NCBI GenBank assembly: GCA_946479785.1
Contig: CAMLHQ010000001.1
Location: forward strand, 1 to 64,000
DNA from: an uncultured Nitrospira sp.
GTDB lineage: Bacteria > Nitrospirota > Nitrospiria > Nitrospirales > Nitrospiraceae
Direction: 5' to 3'
DNA length: 64,000 nucleotides
In this document: piece after piece, positions 52,191 through 62,635 of the stretch
Layout: each line of letters starts with the position of its first letter
Numbering within the stretch: the stretch's first letter is position 1
Notes under the pieces: generated by a model
Told to the model about the DNA's origin: nothing
Seen by the model: only the letters and a program-made list of their open reading frames with translations
Database searches by the model: none
Translations under genes and position numbers: made by a program

Positions 52191-53249
52191 CTATCTCCCG
52201 CTAGTCCCGATAATCCGCTCGACACGATCATCCCGCCCGCCAAGATTGCGATACTTGTGATACTGCGCCAGCGCGCGCGGCATGTCTTTGCGATGCAGTT
52301 CATAGAACACGCCGAGGTTGTAGTGCGCTTCGGCATAGTCCGGCTTCAATGCAACAGCCTTCTCGTATTCCTGTTCCGCTTCTTCCAGCTTGTTCATGCT
52401 CGTGTAGATGACGCCAAGGTTCATGTGTGCTTCGGCATATTCGGGCCGATAGCGAATTACTTCGAGAAATTCTCGTTCTGCCTCGGAAGTCTTGTTCTGG
52501 CTGCGAAGAATAAATCCCAAGTTGTAGTGGGCATCGACCAGATTCGGTTTCGCCGCAATCGCCTGCCGGTACGCATAGGCCGCTTCGAGCAGATCGTTGT
52601 TCCGCTCCGCCAATCGACCGGCTTGATACCACCCATCGGCGTGGCCGGGATTTGCTTTCGTCAACCGCGCGAGCATGTCGCGGGCCGACTTATTGTCACC
52701 TTGTCCTTCATGCAGCATCGCCAGCCCGAAGAGTCCCTCCGGACTTATCGGCCGAAACGCCAGCAAACGCTTGTACTCCTCCATCGCGGCCGGGACTTCG
52801 TGCCGGCTCTCATAGAGCCGCGCGAGGTCGATGTAGGAATCTTCGTGCTTCGGATCGACCTCGATCGCCCGCTTGAGGGTCTGCTCCGCTTCCGCAGTCT
52901 TCCCTTGCACAAGGTACACTTCAGCCAAATCGTTCAGAGCGTCAGGATAGGCCGGCTTCAGTTTCAGCGCATGTGTAAAGGCTTCGGCTGCTTCCTGAGG
53001 CTTCTTTTTCCCCTTGAGGTAGATTTGTCCGAGGAGATGATACGCCTCGGCGGAAGAAGTACCGGACTCCGTCGTCTTATGCAAGGCGGCGATGGCGGCG
53101 TCGGGGTCCCCGGCCTTGAATAATTCCGAGGCTTGCTCGATCGCGCGCTTCCCGGAGTCCGCGGAGGTTGCGGCATGGGCGAATGAAGGAGGAAGAAGCC
53201 CCAAGGAGACTGCGATCACGATAGGAATGAGTCGTGCGCGTGCCTTCAA
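52191..53249 (-). CDS. Periplasmic TPR-repeat protein
   Basis: A 352-residue protein with a signal peptide (to about residue 27) and at least eight 34-residue TPR units. Repeats show the usual A/G/Y/A/P pattern, for example GDPDAAIAALHKT, NPGHADGWYQAGRLAERNND and KPDYAEAHYNLGVFYE. Such scaffolds usually hold envelope protein complexes. It is minus-strand, convergent with slp, and downstream of the TlpA-like gene after a 137-base gap. Confidence 0.9.
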   Translation of the reverse strand: MKARARLIPIVIAVSLGLLPPSFAHAATSADSGKRAIEQASELFKAGDPDAAIAALHKTTESGTSSAEAYHLLGQIYLKGKKKPQEAAEAFTHALKLKPAYPDALNDLAEVYLVQGKTAEAEQTLKRAIEVDPKHEDSYIDLARLYESRHEVPAAMEEYKRLLAFRPISPEGLFGLAMLHEGQGDNKSARDMLARLTKANPGHADGWYQAGRLAERNNDLLEAAYAYRQAIAAKPNLVDAHYNLGFILRSQNKTSEAEREFLEVIRYRPEYAEAHMNLGVIYTSMNKLEEAEQEYEKAVALKPDYAEAHYNLGVFYELHRKDMPRALAQYHKYRNLGGRDDRVERIIGTSGR

Positions 53250-53386
53250 CAGAGCGCTCCCGGCCAGAAAGAAGATGGCTCAACTATACGGGGAGCGCGA
53301 AACGAAAATCAACGCGAGGAGGAGACTCCTGGAGCGATGTCAGGGTAGAGGGGCCTTCACAAGAAGGCTCCCTCCACCACGAATAG

Positions 53387-53926
53387 TTATCGTAACGACG
53401 CAGCCTTCACCGGTTCTTGTTTCTGAATACGAGCCACCACGTCATAAATCTTCTGCTCAGTGAGAAGGCCGCCCTTGATGTACTCTCGGACCACGCCTGA
53501 TCCATCGATGAACACGCTGACCGGAAGTCCGAACACGCCAAATTGGTTGGCAACTCTGTTCTCCCGATCCATCAGCACAGGAAAAGTATGGCCATACTGT
53601 TTGATGTGCTCCACAACCTTGGCATCGTCTTCCAACTCATTGACCGCCAGCACGATAAATCCGTTCTCGCGCAGCTTGTCATAGGTCGTTTGCATCGCCG
53701 GCATTTCGGTCGTGCAGGGTTTGCACCAGGTCGCCCAAAAGTTGAGCAGGACCACTTTGCCCCGATGCTCGCTGAGGCTGTGGGTTTTCCCGTTCAGGTC
53801 CGCCAGCTGGAAATCCTCCGCCGGCGTCCCCACGACCGGCACACGCGAGCCCATGCTCCAACCGTTGAACGTCCAAGGTCCGAGGAATGCAGCCACGAGA
53901 ATGGCGGTGACAATTGAGACTTTCAT
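53387..53926 (-). CDS. TlpA/ResA-like thiol-disulfide protein
   Basis: A 179-residue membrane-anchored or secreted thioredoxin-like protein. N-terminal helix/signal (about residues 1-23), AhpC/TSA-like start (GTPAEDFQLADLNGKTHSL), active site FWATWCKPCTTEM and cis-Pro in GVFGLPVSVFIDG. Such proteins reduce disulfides during cytochrome c maturation or copper-site assembly. The preceding beta-barrel gene ends 22 bases upstream, so they are probably co-transcribed. Confidence 0.92.
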   Translation of the reverse strand: MKVSIVTAILVAAFLGPWTFNGWSMGSRVPVVGTPAEDFQLADLNGKTHSLSEHRGKVVLLNFWATWCKPCTTEMPAMQTTYDKLRENGFIVLAVNELEDDAKVVEHIKQYGHTFPVLMDRENRVANQFGVFGLPVSVFIDGSGVVREYIKGGLLTEQKIYDVVARIQKQEPVKAASLR

Positions 53927-53947
53927 GATCGACCTCCTACTATGAGC

Positions 53948-55069
53948 TTACGACGGTGTCAGCATCTGGAACGACCGCGTCAGGCCAAAGATAAAACTGG
54001 TTCCTTGAGCAAGACTGTTGTTGGAATCTCGCACCACAGGGATCTGAGAATAGAAATAAGCCGAAGTCATTCTTGTCCAGGCAGAGTTGATCATCCCGTC
54101 CAGGCTCAGTTGAAATCCCGGTGTGAAGGCCAGGAATGTCGAGCCGGTGGTGGGCACCGCCCGGTTTTTAATGTTTGGGTCAATCACGACTGGTTCACCA
54201 GGAAACTCCGCGTCCGCAGGGGTGGCTGAGCGTAATAGGGAACTACTGAAGTTATCGTGAACCATATATCTGTAGTTGAGCTGCGCGGTCAGCACGAACC
54301 AAGGGACTGTCACGAGATTGAACCCGCCATTGAGATCCCACTGATCCCCAAATTGGTACCCCACATTGTTTCGGAAGGTGTGTCGATAGCTCACAAAAGC
54401 GAACTGGTTCAACCGATGGGGGATCAATTCGTAGGTCTGATAGATCGTGGGATTCAAGCCGACTTGCCCACGCCCAAGCTGGCTGGTCGGTTCCATCAAT
54501 GCGCCAGTGCTGTCCTTTGCACCGGTGACGCCGGTTGGAAGGTAGACTCCAAATCCCAACACCACCATGCTTCTCAAGGTAGGCAGCACATTGTATTTCA
54601 GGCCTACACGCATATCCCCTAGTCCGTCTGACGAGAAATCGGTGGACTGGCCTTCGCCATTAGGTCCGTCTTCTCCTATTCCATCGATATGCTTGTGCGT
54701 GCGCCACATATAGGGAATCGTAATCTGTAGTCCCCACCGTTCCGTGATTCCATAATTGACATCAAGCGTTGCCATTTGAGTGATGGTCCGCGTCTCTTGA
54801 TGGTGATCCAGGATCAGCTGCCGCTTATCCGTGTCGATGCCGGGGATAACTCCATTTGTTCCAGGCAGCAAGCGCATCGGTGTGTAGCTGTAAATGCCGT
54901 TTACCGTCAGTAGTCCTTCCATGGCGACCTGTTGCTGGGAACCGATCGTGACAAAACACGACACGGCCCCACAGGAAGCTGCGGCCTCGGACGCGAAGAA
55001 CAACCCGCCCATCAGCCCGGCAAGAAAGACTGTGGCAATAACTCCGTGACGAATATCCGTGTGGTCCAT
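53948..55069 (-). CDS. Predicted outer-membrane beta-barrel protein
   Basis: A 373-residue protein with a signal peptide (to about residue 31; EAAASCGAVSC follows). The rest alternates hydrophobic and polar residues in strands such as LQITIPYMWRT, DMRVGLKYNVLP, SMVVLGFGVYLPTG and FAFVSYRHTFRNNVGYQFG, and ends near an aromatic/hydrophobic strand. It resembles the 'transporter'-type porins of the phenol MetA family but lacks a specific signature. Substrate unknown. It is upstream of the tlpA-like gene. Confidence 0.82.
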   Translation of the reverse strand: MDHTDIRHGVIATVFLAGLMGGLFFASEAAASCGAVSCFVTIGSQQQVAMEGLLTVNGIYSYTPMRLLPGTNGVIPGIDTDKRQLILDHHQETRTITQMATLDVNYGITERWGLQITIPYMWRTHKHIDGIGEDGPNGEGQSTDFSSDGLGDMRVGLKYNVLPTLRSMVVLGFGVYLPTGVTGAKDSTGALMEPTSQLGRGQVGLNPTIYQTYELIPHRLNQFAFVSYRHTFRNNVGYQFGDQWDLNGGFNLVTVPWFVLTAQLNYRYMVHDNFSSSLLRSATPADAEFPGEPVVIDPNIKNRAVPTTGSTFLAFTPGFQLSLDGMINSAWTRMTSAYFYSQIPVVRDSNNSLAQGTSFIFGLTRSFQMLTPS

Positions 55070-55214
55070 GATTCCTTCCCGCTCCTTGCGATACGTTTTG
55101 AACGAACTGCTTCATGCAGAACGCCTCTTTAACGTGAGAAGCTGACACCTCTGGAAGCTGATGGAACCGAAGAAACCTTCGGTTCGGTGCTCATCCTGAG
55201 TGATCAGCGTTCAA

Positions 55215-55523
55215 CTAGATGGAGTGGGATGGAGGACCGCGGGATGTCGGACTGTCAAGAATAGTACGCGGAACCAACTGACATGCCAGTTGCTCGACAA
55301 CCGCAACCGGTGAATGTTCGACGAGATACGGAGCGGCACTGCTATCCAGCACCTGTCCTGCCGCGCACATCCAGGAACAAAGCACCGTGCCATGTGTGGT
55401 TTTTTGATGGTGCGAATGTTGGGACTCGTGGTTGAGCGATTGTGCGGCGGCCACACCGCCGATCACGATGAGACTGACGATCAAGAGGCAGGCGAGGGAA
55501 CGTTGAAGGAACCCGTGCGTCAT
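55215..55523 (-). CDS. Small His/Cys-containing exported protein
   Basis: A 102-residue protein with one N-terminal hydrophobic segment (about residues 10-27) that may be a signal peptide or anchor. Next comes SLNHESQHSHHQKTTHGT, a His-rich stretch, and LCSWMCAAGQ with two Cys and a Met; together they could bind copper or another soft metal. ATG 55523 is taken over an upstream in-frame start that would lack the signal at the N-terminus. It precedes the barrel gene. Confidence 0.65.
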   Translation of the reverse strand: MTHGFLQRSLACLLIVSLIVIGGVAAAQSLNHESQHSHHQKTTHGTVLCSWMCAAGQVLDSSAAPYLVEHSPVAVVEQLACQLVPRTILDSPTSRGPPSHSI

Positions 55524-55646
55524 ATCGTACACTCGAGCAGGAACGGCGATGAGATCGTACTGGAGCGTGAGTGCCTGAGTCAATCCTTTCAAGTCCATGT
55601 CTTCACGATAGGATTCAGAAAATGTTTCCGGTATACTGGGGAGATT

Positions 55647-55664
55647 AGGTCGAAGCATCGACCT
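55647..55664 (+). other. Hairpin in the secA leader
   Basis: AGGTCGA and TCGACCT form a 7-bp stem with an AGCA loop, ten bases after TATACT (55632-55637) and 22 bases before the secA ATG. No U-run follows. It could affect secA translation; no SecM-like arrest peptide is visible. Confidence 0.4.
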
Positions 55665-55686
55665 CAAATCCCATTAGTAAGCCGAT

Positions 55687-58407
55687 ATGCTGACACAAGT
55701 ACTCAATCTGATCTTCGGCAGCAAGAACGACCGTGAAATCAAGGCCTTGATGCCGATCGTCCAGCGCATCAGCGCCCTGGAACCAGGCCTGACTCCCCTC
55801 TCCGATGAGGCCTTGGCCGACAAGACCCAAGCGTTCAAGAAGCGGCTGGCCGGCGGAGAGCCCCTCGACGACATCCTTCCCGAAGCCTTTGCCGTCTGTA
55901 GGGAAATGTCCCGGCGCAAGCTGAACATGCGGCACTTTGACGTGCAGCTGATCGGCGGCATGATCCTCCACAAAGGCCGTATTTCGGAAATGAAAACCGG
56001 CGAAGGGAAAACCCTCGTCGCCACGTTGCCGATTTATCTGAACGCCCTGGAAGGCAAAGGGGCTCACCTGGTTACGGTCAATGACTATCTGGCCAAACGG
56101 GACGCGCAGTGGATGGGCCAGCTCTATTATGCGCTGGGGCTGTCGACAGGAGTCATTCAGCACGACGCCTCGTTTATCTTCGACCCGACCTACGACGCCT
56201 CCGACAAGCGGCTCCAACATCTACGTCCCTGCACCAGGCCCGAAGCCTATCGCGCCGATATCACCTACGGGACGAACAACGAATACGGATTCGATTATCT
56301 CCGCGATAATTTGGTCGTCACCGACTTGAACCAATGCGTACAGCGCGACCTGAACTTCGCAATCGTAGACGAGGTCGATAGCATTCTGATCGACGAAGCG
56401 CGGACGCCGCTGATTATCTCCGGGCCGACCGACCAAACCACCGACCTCTATTACCGCATCAACGCGATCATCCCGCAACTCAAGCCCGAGCACGACTATA
56501 CGATCGAAGAAAAAACAAAAACCGCCTCGCTCACGGAAGAGGGCAACGTCCGCGTCGAGAAATTGTTGGGCGTCGACAATCTTTATGATCCGGCCAATAT
56601 GGATCTGGTCCACCACGTCGTGAAGGCGCTCCAGGCCTATGCCCTCTACAAACGGGATGTGGACTACGTCGTGAAGGACGGCGAGGTCATCATCGTGGAC
56701 GAATTCACCGGCCGATTGATGCCGGGCCGCCGCTGGAGCGACGGACTGCACCAGGCCGTCGAGGCCAAGGAAGGCGTGAAAATCGCCAACGAGAATCAGA
56801 CGCTGGCCTCGGTCACGTTCCAAAATTATTTCCGGATGTACAAAAAGCTGGGCGGCATGACCGGCACCGCCGACACGGAAGCGGCGGAGTTCGCCAAGAT
56901 CTATAATCTCGACGTGAACGTGGTGCCCACGAACCGGAAGATGATTCGGCTGGACTACGCCGACGTGGTCTATCGCACGGAGAAGGAAAAGTTCGCCGCC
57001 ATCGTGGAAGAGATCAAAGAGTGTCATGAGCGGGGCCAGCCGGTGCTGGTCGGCACCATCTCGATCGAGAAATCAGAGAAGATCGCCGGCATGTTGAGTC
57101 GAAACGGCATCAAGCACAACGTGCTCAATGCCAAGCAGCACGAGCGCGAAGCAGAAATTGTGGCACAGGCCGGACGCAGGAGTGCCGTGACCATCGCCAC
57201 GAACATGGCCGGCCGCGGCACCGACATTCTCCTCGGCGGCAACGCAGACTTCACGTTCAAACAGGTGCTCTATCGGGAAGAGAACCTGCCGGACGAACGC
57301 AAGCTCACCCTCTATGAAGAGATCCGGGCCGATTGCGAAAAGAACAAGCAGGAGGTCATCGCGCTCGGCGGGCTCCATATCCTTGGCACCGAGCGGCACG
57401 AGAGCCGCCGCATCGACAACCAGCTTCGAGGCCGCTCCGGCCGCCAAGGCGATCCCGGCTCATCACGGTTCTATCTGTCGCTTGAAGACGACCTCATGCG
57501 CATCTTCGCCTCCGAACGCGTCTCGCAACTGATGCTCAAGCTGGGCATGGAAGAAGGCGTGCCGATCGAACACGGCATGGTCACCCGTGCCATTGCCAAC
57601 GCGCAAAAGAAAGTCGAAGCGCATAACTTTGAAATCCGTAAACAATTGCTCGAATACGACGACGTGATGAATAAGCAGCGCGAGGTCATCTACCAGCACC
57701 GGCGGGCAGTCTTGAGTGGCGAAAACCTGACCGAGGATTTGCGCGACATGATGGCGGGGCTGGTGGAATCGTCACTCAATGTCTACGGTCCCGCGGAACA
57801 GTACCCGGAAGAGTGGGACATGAAAGGCCTCGTGGAAATGATGCAGGGTCAGTTCGGCCTCGACATCACTCAAGGCAAGCACGACGGCGGAGACTCATTG
57901 CGGGACGTCGGACGCGATGCGCTTCTGGAGGATTTAAAAAACCAGGTTCGTGAAGCCTATGAACGGAAAGAAAAGGAACTGGGTTCTGAACTGATGCGGT
58001 TCCTGGAGAAGACGTTCATGCTCCAGGTCATCGATCACCACTGGAAGGACCACCTACTCGGGATGGATCACTTGCGGGACGGAATTGGCCTCCGCGGCTA
58101 CGGGCAGAAAGATCCGCTCATCGAGTACAAACGGGAAGGCTATGATTTGTTCGCCGGCATGATGGAACGTATCAAGTCCGATACGCTGGACCGGCTCTTC
58201 CGCGTTCAAGCGGTCAGGAACGAAGGCGAACAGGCCACCCCACCTCCGCCGCCTGTCATGTCGCGCCCGCAGCCGAAGCTCACGCTGAACCGCGGCGAGG
58301 AACCGGTGGCGACCCAGACCGTCCATCGCAATGATGACAAGGTCGGCCGCAACGACCCCTGTCCTTGCGGCAGTGGAAAGAAGTATAAAAAATGCCACGG
58401 CTCGTAG
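55687..58407 (+). CDS. secA: Preprotein translocase ATPase SecA
   Basis: Motor of the Sec pathway, 906 residues. Nucleotide-binding domain 1 has [11 protein letters not shown] (Walker A) and [17 protein letters not shown] (Walker B). The preprotein cross-linking part, NBD2 ([32 protein letters not shown]) and helical wing/scaffold follow. The C-terminal zinc motif [13 protein letters not shown] is intact. Length and motif order are standard. It is preceded by a short hairpin and followed by midA after 165 bases. Confidence 0.97.
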   Translation: MLTQVLNLIFGSKNDREIKALMPIVQRISALEPGLTPLSDEALADKTQAFKKRLAGGEPLDDILPEAFAVCREMSRRKLNMRHFDVQLIGGMILHKGRISEMKTGEGKTLVATLPIYLNALEGKGAHLVTVNDYLAKRDAQWMGQLYYALGLSTGVIQHDASFIFDPTYDASDKRLQHLRPCTRPEAYRADITYGTNNEYGFDYLRDNLVVTDLNQCVQRDLNFAIVDEVDSILIDEARTPLIISGPTDQTTDLYYRINAIIPQLKPEHDYTIEEKTKTASLTEEGNVRVEKLLGVDNLYDPANMDLVHHVVKALQAYALYKRDVDYVVKDGEVIIVDEFTGRLMPGRRWSDGLHQAVEAKEGVKIANENQTLASVTFQNYFRMYKKLGGMTGTADTEAAEFAKIYNLDVNVVPTNRKMIRLDYADVVYRTEKEKFAAIVEEIKECHERGQPVLVGTISIEKSEKIAGMLSRNGIKHNVLNAKQHEREAEIVAQAGRRSAVTIATNMAGRGTDILLGGNADFTFKQVLYREENLPDERKLTLYEEIRADCEKNKQEVIALGGLHILGTERHESRRIDNQLRGRSGRQGDPGSSRFYLSLEDDLMRIFASERVSQLMLKLGMEEGVPIEHGMVTRAIANAQKKVEAHNFEIRKQLLEYDDVMNKQREVIYQHRRAVLSGENLTEDLRDMMAGLVESSLNVYGPAEQYPEEWDMKGLVEMMQGQFGLDITQGKHDGGDSLRDVGRDALLEDLKNQVREAYERKEKELGSELMRFLEKTFMLQVIDHHWKDHLLGMDHLRDGIGLRGYGQKDPLIEYKREGYDLFAGMMERIKSDTLDRLFRVQAVRNEGEQATPPPPPVMSRPQPKLTLNRGEEPVATQTVHRNDDKVGRNDPCPCGSGKKYKKCHGS

Positions 58408-58572
58408 TTTAGATCGCTGCGCCTCCATCCATCCCCTGGCTATTCCCCCTGATATCACCTTGACTTAGAGCGGCTTGCAAGGCTACCCTACGCCTCTTTT
58501 GGCACTGCGTAGGGGTGGGTGGGGTTTGCCCATCTGCTATGGGTGTCACTTTTTTTATTTTTGACAGCTGAG

Positions 58573-59760
58573 ATGGAGTTCCTTGTGACGACAGGGCACC
58601 CTGAACTCGTTGCTGCCATTGCTTCCGAGATCGCTGCCTCGGGTCCGATCTCCTTCGTGCGTTTCATGGAGCTCGCGCTCTACCATCCTCAGTTCGGCTA
58701 CTACATGCGTCCACCGGAGTCCGGCGCCGAGCGGATTGGCTGGGACGGCGACTTTTACACCAGTTCCGATGTCCATCCGATTCTCGGGCAAGCCCTCGCA
58801 AGACAAGCCGCTCAAATCGATGCGTTGCTGGGACATCCTGACCCGTTGACTGTCGTCGAGATGGGACCGGGTAAAGGTCTGTTGGCTCAACATTTCCTGT
58901 CGGCCTGTCAGCTGGGTTCGAACTCGTTAGGCCAGCGTCTTCGCTACGTCTTGATCGAACGCAGTCCCGCCATGCGCGCTTTGCAGCAACAGCAGCTGAA
59001 GCCGTGGTTCGGGCACACCGGCCGCGTGACCTGGCTGGAAGATGTGAACTGCCTCGCTCCGGGCAGCGTCACCGGCTTGATATTCAGCAACGAATTGCCC
59101 GATGCGTTTCCCGTCCACCGCATTCAGAGAATTGGCAACGAAACTCGAGAAGTCTTCGTGGATGTTCGAGACGGCCGATTCGTGGAATGCCTCAGGCCCT
59201 TGTCGAATCGGACGATCGAGGCCTATTTCCGGCGGCTCAGGCTCGAGCTTCCCGATGGTTATCGAACGGAAGTGAATTTACTCGCACCCGTCTGGATGAA
59301 ACAGGTTGCAGAAAGTCTCGATCGCGGCGTGGTCATCACCATTGATTACGGCCATTCAGCCCAAGACCTCTACGGGCCTGATCGATCCAGGGGGACGTTT
59401 CTCTGCTATTACTCCCAAATGGCTTCCGAAGATCCCTATGTTCGAGTCGGCTATCAAGATATGACAGCGCATGTGGACTTCACGACGTTAGCCACGGTCG
59501 GTGAGCAAGGCGGATTGTCCGTCACCGGCTTCACCAATCAAATGAGTTTTTTGATGGGACTCGGTGTGGAAGAGATGATCGGGCAGTTGGAACCGGAGAG
59601 CCCCGAGTTTCGAGCGGCCCTTCATCTCTTGAAACCGGAGGGAATGGGCCGGACGTTCAAGGTTCTTGTGCAACACAAAGGCATTGAGCAGCCGACGCTT
59701 GATGGATTGATGTTCAAACCGTTTTTCGGCTCAGCTTTGAGCCTGCATGCTGCGGCGTAG
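58573..59760 (+). CDS. MidA/NDUFAF7-family SAM-dependent methyltransferase
   Basis: A 395-residue class I methyltransferase of the DUF185/MidA family. Marks: PISFVRFMELALYHPQFGYY, GDFYTSSDVHPIFG-like GDFYTSSDVHPILGQ, the SAM loop VVEMGPGKGLLA, and FSNELPDAFPVHR; later VITIDYGHSAQDLY and GTFLCYYSQ. Mitochondrial NDUFAF7 dimethylates an arginine on the complex I subunit homologous to NuoD. Here the gene ends 15 bases before nuoA, placing it with its predicted target. ATG 58573 is used as start. Confidence 0.9.
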   Translation: MEFLVTTGHPELVAAIASEIAASGPISFVRFMELALYHPQFGYYMRPPESGAERIGWDGDFYTSSDVHPILGQALARQAAQIDALLGHPDPLTVVEMGPGKGLLAQHFLSACQLGSNSLGQRLRYVLIERSPAMRALQQQQLKPWFGHTGRVTWLEDVNCLAPGSVTGLIFSNELPDAFPVHRIQRIGNETREVFVDVRDGRFVECLRPLSNRTIEAYFRRLRLELPDGYRTEVNLLAPVWMKQVAESLDRGVVITIDYGHSAQDLYGPDRSRGTFLCYYSQMASEDPYVRVGYQDMTAHVDFTTLATVGEQGGLSVTGFTNQMSFLMGLGVEEMIGQLEPESPEFRAALHLLKPEGMGRTFKVLVQHKGIEQPTLDGLMFKPFFGSALSLHAAA

Positions 59761-59775
59761 AAACCAAGGAGCCTG

Positions 59776-60147
59776 ATGGGGGACGAAGCTGTTCCGCTGA
59801 ACTATGTGCCGATCTTGCTGTTCATCGGCATTACGATTGCCTTTGCAGCCATCCAGCTCCTGGCCGGGCGTCTGGTCCGCCCAAGCCGCCCGTACCGCGC
59901 CAAGTTGAATCCCTATGAGAGTGGAAGTCCGCTGTTTTCTGACGCGCGCATCCAGTTCCCGATGCGGTACTACATCATCGCGATGCTGTTCGTCATTTTC
60001 GACATCGAAGTGATCTTCATCATTCCCTGGGCGGTGCGCTTTCAATCACTCGGTCTCTTGGGTCTGGTTGAGATGCTGGTGTTCATTGCGATTCTGTTAG
60101 TCGGCCTCTGGTACGCCTGGAAGAAGGGGGCGCTAGAATGGGATTGA
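59776..60147 (+). CDS. nuoA: NADH-quinone oxidoreductase subunit A
   Basis: Membrane subunit of complex I, 123 residues, three helices. Conserved loop YRAKLNPYESGSPLFSDAR and RYYIIAMLFVIFDIEVIFI are present. A clear Shine-Dalgarno (AAGGAG) is seven bases before the ATG. It starts 15 bases after midA; a 139-base spacer with a large hairpin separates it from nuoB. Confidence 0.96.
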   Translation: MGDEAVPLNYVPILLFIGITIAFAAIQLLAGRLVRPSRPYRAKLNPYESGSPLFSDARIQFPMRYYIIAMLFVIFDIEVIFIIPWAVRFQSLGLLGLVEMLVFIAILLVGLWYAWKKGALEWD

Positions 60148-60155
60148 TGCTGTGC

Positions 60156-60253
60156 GGATGGAAGGCCTGGTCGACTCCTGCGCTCGCCGACCGCGCACGA
60201 TCAGAATGTGCTCGGTCGATGCGCGCGATTGGAGTCAACCAGACCATCCATCC
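60156..60253 (+). repeat. Intra-operonic hairpin, family 2 (nuoA/nuoB spacer)
   Basis: Arms GGATGGAAGGCCTGGTCGAC (60156-60175, continuing to 60178) and GGAGTCAACCAGACCATCC (60231-60249, continuing to 60253) form a 23-bp stem with three mismatches. An inner stem CGACCGCGCAC/GTGCTCGGTCG lies inside. It fills most of the 139-base gap; no gene fits there. GCTCGCCGACCGCGC is the family mark. Confidence 0.8.
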
Positions 60254-60286
60254 CACTCTCTCGCTGGGCGAACGTAGAGAGGGAAA

Positions 60287-60766
60287 ATGAGTTTTTTAGA
60301 ACGGCAATTCGAGGCGAACATTATCACGACCAACCTGGACGCGGTCGTGAACTGGGCCAGGAAGTCGGCGCTGTGGCCCATGACGTTCGGTCTCGCCTGC
60401 TGCGCGATCGAAATGATCGCGAGCGTGTCGTCGCGTTATGACATCGACCGGTTTGGCGCCGGGGTGTTCCGCGCATCGCCCAGACAATCAGATTTGATGA
60501 TTGTGGCAGGGACAGTCACGCGCAAAATGGCCCCCGTCATCCGCCGCATCTACGATCAAATGCCCGAGCCGCGCTATGTCATTTCGATGGGATCCTGCGC
60601 GACTTCCGGCAACCACTACAACAGCTACGCGGTCGTGCAGGGCGTCGACCAGATCGTACCGGTCGACGTCTATGTGCCTGGTTGTCCGCCTCGACCGGAA
60701 GCCCTGTTGGACGGTTTGTTGAAATTGCAGGAAAAGATCCAACGCGAAAAGGTATTCGTGAAATAG
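60287..60766 (+). CDS. nuoB: NADH-quinone oxidoreductase subunit B
   Basis: Peripheral complex I subunit of 159 residues carrying the terminal 4Fe-4S cluster N2. Cluster cysteines are visible in [26 protein letters not shown] and [13 protein letters not shown]. The N-terminus [20 protein letters not shown] is usual for the family. It ends three bases before nuoCD. Confidence 0.97.
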   Translation: MSFLERQFEANIITTNLDAVVNWARKSALWPMTFGLACCAIEMIASVSSRYDIDRFGAGVFRASPRQSDLMIVAGTVTRKMAPVIRRIYDQMPEPRYVISMGSCATSGNHYNSYAVVQGVDQIVPVDVYVPGCPPRPEALLDGLLKLQEKIQREKVFVK

Positions 60767-60769
60767 GCC

Positions 60770-62521
60770 ATGCAGCCTCTGCTCGAAACCTTGATGACGA
60801 AATTCCCCCAGGCGGTGCTGTCCGTCGAAGCGGATACGGCGCGGTCCGAGGTGTCGGTCGTGGTGGCCGCCGCTCGGATTCTCGACGTGGCGCGATTTCT
60901 CCACGATGCGCCGGAGGCGTCCTTCAATCATCTGACGGATATCTGTTCGGTGGATTACCCGGAAGACCGGCAACGGTTTGAGGTCGTCTACCACCTGCAT
61001 TCACTCTCTCATCGCCGGCGCCTGCGCCTCAAGGCCCGCCTTTTGGAGGATGACCCGACGATCGCCTCCGTCACCGGCATCTGGAAAGGTGCTGAGTTCC
61101 TGGAGCGAGAGGTCTACGACATGATGGGCATCAGCTTTACCGGGCACCCGGATCTCCGGCGCATCTTGATGCCTGAGGATTACGCGGAGGGATATCCGCT
61201 GCGAAAGGATTTCCCGACTGAAGGCCGTGGCTGGCGCAGTCAGTTCGATTTTATTCCGCGATTGGACGAAGCGCCGGTCGAGCAGGCGGCGAACGAAATT
61301 CCGGAAAACCAGAAGCAGGCGTTCAGGGCCGAGGCGGCGCCGACTGCCTCGCGACGCCGCGAAGAACTCTTGCTCAACATGGGCCCGCAACACCCCAGTA
61401 CACACGGCGTCTTGCGCGTCGTACTGGAGTTGGACGGCGAGCGGATCGTAAAGGCCACACCGGACTTGGGCTACCTCCATCGAGGTGTCGAGAAGCTTTC
61501 CGAGGGCCTGGCTTATATGCAGATCATCCCGCACACGGACCGGCTCGACTATGTGTGCGCGATGGCGAACAACTACGCCTATGTGCGCGCGGTCGAAAAA
61601 CTGCTGGGCATCTCGATACCGGAACGGGCGGAATACATCCGCACGATCGTCGCGGAGATGCAGCGGATCATTGGCCATCTCTTCTGGCTGGGGACGCAGG
61701 CGCTGGACATCGGCGCGATGACGGTCTTCTTCTGGACATTCCGAGAACGCGAGAGCTTGCTGGACATGTTCGAGAAGCTGTGCGGCGCCCGGCTCACGCT
61801 GAATTACTATCGCATCGGAGGCGTCGACAGCGATTTTACGCCCGATCTCGTCCTGCGGCTCAAGACCTTCCTCGACACCTTTCCGGAGAAGGTCAAGGAG
61901 TACGATTCGCTCATTGCCTCGAACCGCATCTGGCTCGGCCGCACGAAAAATGTCGCCGTCATTTCAGCGGAAGATGCGATCAACTTCGGCTGTACCGGCC
62001 CGGTGCTGCGCGGCTCCGGCGTGGCCTATGACGTTCGCAAAGAAGAACCCTACGGAGTCTACGACAAGGTGGATTGGGAAGTGCCGATCGGCAAGAACGG
62101 CGACACTTACGACCGCTACTGGGTCCGCATGGAAGAGATGCGTCAGAGCGCCAAGATCATCAAGCAATGTCTCGACCAGCTGCCACCTGGTCCGATCATT
62201 GCCGATGCGCCCCAATATATTCCCCCGCCGAAGCAGCAAGTCATGCGGGATATGGAAAGCCTGATTCACCATTTCATTATTTTCACCCAGGGCTTTAAAC
62301 CGCCCAAGGCGGAGACCTATTGTGCGACCGAAGCTCCGAAGGGCGAGCTGGGCTTTTTTATCGTGAGCGACGGCAGTGCCCGGCCTTATCGATTGAAAAT
62401 CCGCTCTCCATCGTTCGTCCACATGGGCGCATTCGACCACATGGCCCGGGGCTATTTGATTTCCGACATCATCACCATTTTCGGGACATATGACATCGTG
62501 ATGGGGGAATGTGATCGATGA
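60770..62521 (+). CDS. nuoCD: NADH-quinone oxidoreductase subunits C and D, fused
   Basis: A 583-residue fusion. About residues 1-170 are NuoC (30-kDa subunit; [40 protein letters not shown]). After a linker of about 20 residues rich in Glu/Ala, NuoD (49-kDa) follows from [17 protein letters not shown] to the C-terminus [13 protein letters not shown], which forms the quinone cavity with NuoB. The fusion, also seen in Enterobacteria, fixes C:D stoichiometry at one. Confidence 0.97.
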   Translation: MQPLLETLMTKFPQAVLSVEADTARSEVSVVVAAARILDVARFLHDAPEASFNHLTDICSVDYPEDRQRFEVVYHLHSLSHRRRLRLKARLLEDDPTIASVTGIWKGAEFLEREVYDMMGISFTGHPDLRRILMPEDYAEGYPLRKDFPTEGRGWRSQFDFIPRLDEAPVEQAANEIPENQKQAFRAEAAPTASRRREELLLNMGPQHPSTHGVLRVVLELDGERIVKATPDLGYLHRGVEKLSEGLAYMQIIPHTDRLDYVCAMANNYAYVRAVEKLLGISIPERAEYIRTIVAEMQRIIGHLFWLGTQALDIGAMTVFFWTFRERESLLDMFEKLCGARLTLNYYRIGGVDSDFTPDLVLRLKTFLDTFPEKVKEYDSLIASNRIWLGRTKNVAVISAEDAINFGCTGPVLRGSGVAYDVRKEEPYGVYDKVDWEVPIGKNGDTYDRYWVRMEEMRQSAKIIKQCLDQLPPGPIIADAPQYIPPPKQQVMRDMESLIHHFIIFTQGFKPPKAETYCATEAPKGELGFFIVSDGSARPYRLKIRSPSFVHMGAFDHMARGYLISDIITIFGTYDIVMGECDR

Positions 62522-62534
62522 CGCTCAGGAGGCA

Positions 62535-62603
62535 GGTGTCCGCAGTGCTCGCCGAACGCGCGTCTCGGAACGCCTCGTTCGAGCGCGCACACTAGGACAC
62601 ACC
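62535..62603 (+). repeat. Intra-operonic hairpin, family 2 (nuoD/nuoE spacer)
   Basis: Arms GGTGTCC (62535-62541) and GGACACACC (62595-62603) close a longer imperfect stem containing GTGCTCGCCGAACGCG and CGTTCGAGCGCGCAC. The mark TGCTCGCCGAACGCGCG matches the hairpins at 17.1 and 60.2 kb. The 114-base spacer contains no gene. Confidence 0.75.
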
Positions 62604-62635
62604 GGCTCCAGCCTCATCTTGGTTGGATAGAGAAC

